Assembly: GCA_013695195.1 (NCBI GenBank) | Contig: JACDAY010000343.1 | Span: 1 to 8,503, forward strand | Direction of reading: 5' to 3' | Length of the DNA: 8,503 nucleotides | Source: Blastocatellia bacterium | Lineage (GTDB): Bacteria; Acidobacteriota; Blastocatellia; Pyrinomonadales; Pyrinomonadaceae | Notes under the pieces: model-generated | Told to the model about the DNA's origin: nothing | The model's input: the letters and a program-made list of their open reading frames with translations, nothing else | Database searches by the model: none | Part shown: positions 5,891-8,503 of the stretch, piece by piece | Position numbering within the stretch: position 1 is the first letter of the stretch | How the letters are laid out: each line of letters starts with the position of its first letter | Translations under genes and position numbers: made by a program

Positions 5891-6361
5891 ATGGCTAGAA
5901 GAAGAGTTGCAGCAAGAAGAGAAGTTTTACCGGATCCGATCTATAACAGCATCGTTGTTACGAAATTTATCAACGGCATGATGCTCCAGGGTAAAAAGAC
6001 GACGGCGGAAGAGATCTTTTATAAAGCAATGGAAAAGATCGGCGAAAAGACGGGCGAAGAGCCGTTGAAAATATTCAAGAAGGCTCTGGACACAGTTTCA
6101 CCGACTTTGGAAGTGAAATCGCGCCGGATTGGCGGTGCGACGTATCAGGTACCGTTGGAAGTAACAAGGGACCGGCGAAATACTTTGGCGATCCGTTGGA
6201 TCGTAACCAACGCCCGCAACCGCAGTGAAAAAACGATGCGCGACCGCCTGGTCGGCGAACTGCTGGATTCAACCAGCGGACGCGGAGGAGCGGTGAAGAA
6301 AAAGGACGACGTTCACCGCATGGCCGAAGCCAATAAGGCTTTTGCACATTATCGGTTCTAG
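5891..6361 (+). CDS. rpsG: 30S ribosomal protein S7
   Basis: S7 binds the 3' major domain of 16S rRNA, nucleates assembly of the small-subunit head, and contacts tRNA near the exit site. The product has the standard length of 156 residues and normal S7 sequence: MARRRVAARREVLPDP at the start, FINGMMLQGKK near residue 30, then VKSRRIGGATYQVPLEV and the C-terminal VHRMAEANKAFAHYRF. In E. coli, S7 represses its operon by binding the S12-S7 spacer. Here that spacer is filled by a heptamer inverted repeat, so the same mechanism is not evident. The ten bases before the ATG (tcaaaaaaat) lack any Shine-Dalgarno sequence, so initiation may depend on coupling to rpsL or on an A-rich unstructured site. 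fusA follows 88 bases downstream. Confidence 0.97.
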   Translation: MARRRVAARREVLPDPIYNSIVVTKFINGMMLQGKKTTAEEIFYKAMEKIGEKTGEEPLKIFKKALDTVSPTLEVKSRRIGGATYQVPLEVTRDRRNTLAIRWIVTNARNRSEKTMRDRLVGELLDSTSGRGGAVKKKDDVHRMAEANKAFAHYRF

Positions 6362-6366
6362 GAAGG

Positions 6367-6442
6367 ATTTAACCGCCGAGACGCCGAGACGCCGAGAATT
6401 TTTCTTTAAGAACTCTGCGTCTCCGCGTCTCGGCGGTTAAAT
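6367..6442. repeat. 30-bp hairpin of octamer repeats filling the rpsG-fusA spacer
   Basis: The left arm (6367-6396) and right arm (6413-6442) pair over 30 positions with two mismatches, around a 16-base A/T-rich loop. The left arm contains CGCCGAGA three times in tandem (third copy at the loop edge). The right arm is its complement with diverged inner units, so the outer 14 bases are the best conserved. Only 5 bases separate the rpsG stop from the element, and only 7 bases separate the element from the fusA ATG. There is no following T-run, so a terminator is unlikely. The pattern resembles the widespread intergenic repeats built of GAGACGC-like words seen in several bacterial phyla; that comparison is from memory. 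Confidence 0.88.
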
Positions 6443-6447
6443 AGAAG
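6443..6447 (+). promoter_or_regulatory. Weak ribosome binding site of fusA beside the repeat hairpin
   Basis: AGAAG lies two bases before the fusA ATG and touches the last base of the hairpin. It is the only purine-rich candidate and is both weak and too close for a normal Shine-Dalgarno site. fusA translation may therefore rely on coupling to rpsG or on unfolding of the hairpin. Confidence 0.35.
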
Positions 6448-6449
6448 TA

Positions 6450-8503
6450 ATGGCGAATATTAGTTTAGACAAATTTAGGAACATCGGCATCATGGCTCAC
6501 ATCGACGCGGGTAAAACCACGACGACCGAGCGGGTGCTGTTCTACACGGGCGTTTCGCACAAGATCGGCGAAGTCCACGAAGGAACAGCGACGATGGACT
6601 GGATGGAGCAGGAGCAGGAACGCGGAATTACGATCACTTCCGCTGCAACTACCTGTTTCTGGGAGCGAAATGGCGTCGAACATAGAATCAACATCATTGA
6701 CACTCCCGGACACGTTGATTTTACTATGGAGGTCGAACGCAGCCTGCGTGTTCTCGACGGAGCGGTTTGTGTCTTCGACGGCGTTGCCGGTGTTGAGCCG
6801 CAATCCGAAACTGTTTGGAGACAAGCGGATAAATACGGCGTTCCAAGGATTTGTTTTATCAATAAACTGGATCGTGCCGGAGCTTCGTTCGACAGGTCGT
6901 TCGATTCGATTATAACGAGGCTTGGAGCGAATGCCGTAGCATTGCAAATTCCGATCGGGCTTGAAGAAAATCTTAAGGGCGTCGTCGATCTTATTCAGAT
7001 GAAAGGCCTTATCTGGAACGACGAAACGAAAGGCGCGGAATATCAGATTACGGACATTCCCGCAGATCTAGTCGAAGCCGCAACTGCCGCACGCGAAAAG
7101 CTTGTTGAGGCCGTGTCCAGCATCGATGACGACCTGATGATGAAATATCTCGAAGGCGAAACGGTGAGCGAAGATGAAATTCGCGCGGCTCTGCGTAAGG
7201 GAACGCTGGCAATGAAGATCGTGCCGGTAGTTACCGGCTCTGCGTTTAAAAACAAGGGCGTCCAGACGCTGCTTGACGCTGTCATCGATTACCTGCCCAG
7301 CCCGCTCGATATTCCGGCAATTGAAGGTGAAAATCCCAAATCAGGCGAAATTGAAAGCCGTGCCGCAGATCCAAAAGCTCCTTTCTCCGGATTGGTATTC
7401 AAGCTGATGGCGGACAAGCATTTAGGCCAATTGGCTTTTGTTAGAATTTATTCCGGGACGGTAAATTCCGGCTCGTATGTTACCAACACTATCAAAGGCT
7501 CCAAAGAACGCGTCGGACGTCTTATGCTTATGCACGCCAATAAACGGGAAGACGTTGAAACGGCGAGCGCCGGAGAGATCGTTGCTATCGGCGGAATGAA
7601 GAACACGACGACAGGCGACACAGTTTCGGACGAATTAAAGCCGATAATCTTGGAATCGATGGATTTTCCCGAGCCGGTCGTGCGGGTTGCTGTCGAGCCG
7701 AAGACGCGTCAGGATCAGGACAAAATGGGCATCGCGCTAAATCGCCTTGCTCAGGAAGACCCCAGTTTTAGAGTTAATACCGATCATGAAACCGGCCAGA
7801 CGATCATCGCCGGCATGGGTGAGCTTCACCTCGAAATCATCGTAGATCGCATGAAACGCGAATTCGGTGTCGAAGCCAATGTTGGCAAACCGGAGGTTGC
7901 GTATCGGGAAACGATCACGGCAAGCGCGCCCGGCAAAGAAATTTATAAGAAACAATCCGGCGGCCGCGGTAAGTTCGGCCACGTCGAGCTTGAGATCGAA
8001 CCGGCTCCGGGCGAAGGTTTTGTCTTTGAAGACAAGATCAGCGGCGGCTCGATTCCGAGGCAGTTTATTAAGCCGACAATGGAAGGCGTCCGGGACGCGA
8101 TGCAGCGTGGATATCTTGCGGGATACGAGTTGGTAGATATTAAAGTAACGCTTCTTTTCGGCTCTTATCACGAAGTTGACTCGGACGAAATTTCGTTTAA
8201 GCTGGCAGGCTCATTCGCATTTCAGGATGCTGTTAAAAAAGCGAAACCTGTTTTGCTCGAGCCGATTATGCGTATCGAAGTCGTTACGCCCGAAGAGTAT
8301 ATGGGAGCGGTCAACGGCGATTTGAACCGCCGACGTGGGCAGATCGATAAAATGGAGCCGCGTCCGGGCAACGTTTCTGTAGTTACGGCATTTGTTCCGC
8401 TTTCCGAAATGTTTGGATATACAACCGACCTCCGTTCATCAACGCAGGGGCGGGCGACATCGAGCATGCACTTCGAACGTTATAACGAAGCTCCTCGTAA
8501 TGT
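6450..8503 (+). CDS. fusA: Elongation factor G, partial (C-terminal end beyond right edge)
   Basis: EF-G is the cytoplasmic GTPase that drives translocation of tRNA and mRNA and, with RRF, ribosome recycling. The visible 684 codons start MANISLDKFRNIGI and show the translational-GTPase motifs in order. These are AHIDAGKTT (G1, residues 16-24), the RGITI region with its conserved threonine (58-62), DTPGH (G3, 84-88) with catalytic His88, and NKLD (G4, 138-141). Domain II follows at about 300-400. Domain III starts near 410, and domain IV contains the GGRGKFGHVELEIEP region. The last part, GYTTDLRSSTQGRATSSMHFERY, is the usual end of domain V. Bacterial EF-G is about 690-705 residues, so only a short tail is missing. 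It is the third gene of the str operon, after rpsG and the repeat hairpin. No truncation or frameshift is seen. Confidence 0.97.
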   Translation, partial: MANISLDKFRNIGIMAHIDAGKTTTTERVLFYTGVSHKIGEVHEGTATMDWMEQEQERGITITSAATTCFWERNGVEHRINIIDTPGHVDFTMEVERSLRVLDGAVCVFDGVAGVEPQSETVWRQADKYGVPRICFINKLDRAGASFDRSFDSIITRLGANAVALQIPIGLEENLKGVVDLIQMKGLIWNDETKGAEYQITDIPADLVEAATAAREKLVEAVSSIDDDLMMKYLEGETVSEDEIRAALRKGTLAMKIVPVVTGSAFKNKGVQTLLDAVIDYLPSPLDIPAIEGENPKSGEIESRAADPKAPFSGLVFKLMADKHLGQLAFVRIYSGTVNSGSYVTNTIKGSKERVGRLMLMHANKREDVETASAGEIVAIGGMKNTTTGDTVSDELKPIILESMDFPEPVVRVAVEPKTRQDQDKMGIALNRLAQEDPSFRVNTDHETGQTIIAGMGELHLEIIVDRMKREFGVEANVGKPEVAYRETITASAPGKEIYKKQSGGRGKFGHVELEIEPAPGEGFVFEDKISGGSIPRQFIKPTMEGVRDAMQRGYLAGYELVDIKVTLLFGSYHEVDSDEISFKLAGSFAFQDAVKKAKPVLLEPIMRIEVVTPEEYMGAVNGDLNRRRGQIDKMEPRPGNVSVVTAFVPLSEMFGYTTDLRSSTQGRATSSMHFERYNEAPRN

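Noticed and set aside
6367..6442. rpsG-fusA hairpin as an intrinsic terminator
   Set aside because: No T-tract follows the stem on the plus strand, and the next gene of the same operon starts 7 bases later.
7737..8171. Minus-strand frame of 144 codons inside fusA, and similar ones at 6465-6947 and 7043-7285
   Set aside because: They are antisense to conserved EF-G domains, with no independent start signal or known motif.

Overview
The window is bacterial chromosome with tightly packed genes and moderate GC. It holds two gene groups that face away from each other across a divergent promoter region near 4942-5007. The right half (plus strand) is the start of the streptomycin (str) operon: rpsL, rpsG and nearly all of fusA, which runs off the right edge. 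The left half (minus strand) reads, in transcription order, a [2Fe-2S] ferredoxin-domain protein, a ~400-base gap, polyphosphate kinase (ppk1), an exported protein with kinase-like motifs, and a membrane-anchored protein cut by the left edge. The protein styles and the abundance of small intergenic repeats recall Acidobacteriota (Blastocatellia-like). This is an impression from memory, not a demonstrated assignment.

Left block (1-4909, minus strand). ppk1 makes polyphosphate from ATP and keeps both active-site histidines. A 40-base spacer separates it from the exported kinase-like gene, whose stop overlaps the next start as TGATG, so these three genes look like one transcription unit. The ferredoxin-domain gene lies upstream with its own good promoter candidate. 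The 403-base gap before ppk1 holds no credible gene. It does hold a patch of degenerate short repeats and a possible ppk promoter.

Right block (4979-8503, plus strand). A near-consensus sigma-70-type promoter (TTGACA, 17 bases, TAGAAT) would give a leader of about 360 nt before rpsL. S12, S7 and EF-G are themselves ordinary. The spacers are not: the rpsL leader, the rpsL-rpsG spacer and the rpsG-fusA spacer each contain a different repeat or inverted-repeat element. The rpsL-rpsG spacer has a perfect 24-bp inverted repeat built of 7-base units. The rpsG-fusA spacer is almost entirely a 30-bp hairpin built of 8-base units, ending 7 nt before the fusA start. The rpsL leader has a C-rich/G-rich hairpin that includes the only Shine-Dalgarno-like sequence.

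The two points most worth following are this occupation of str-operon spacers by palindromic short-tandem-repeat elements, and the exported putative kinase-fold protein directly downstream of polyphosphate kinase. No tRNA, rRNA, CRISPR array, transposase or insertion sequence was recognised.
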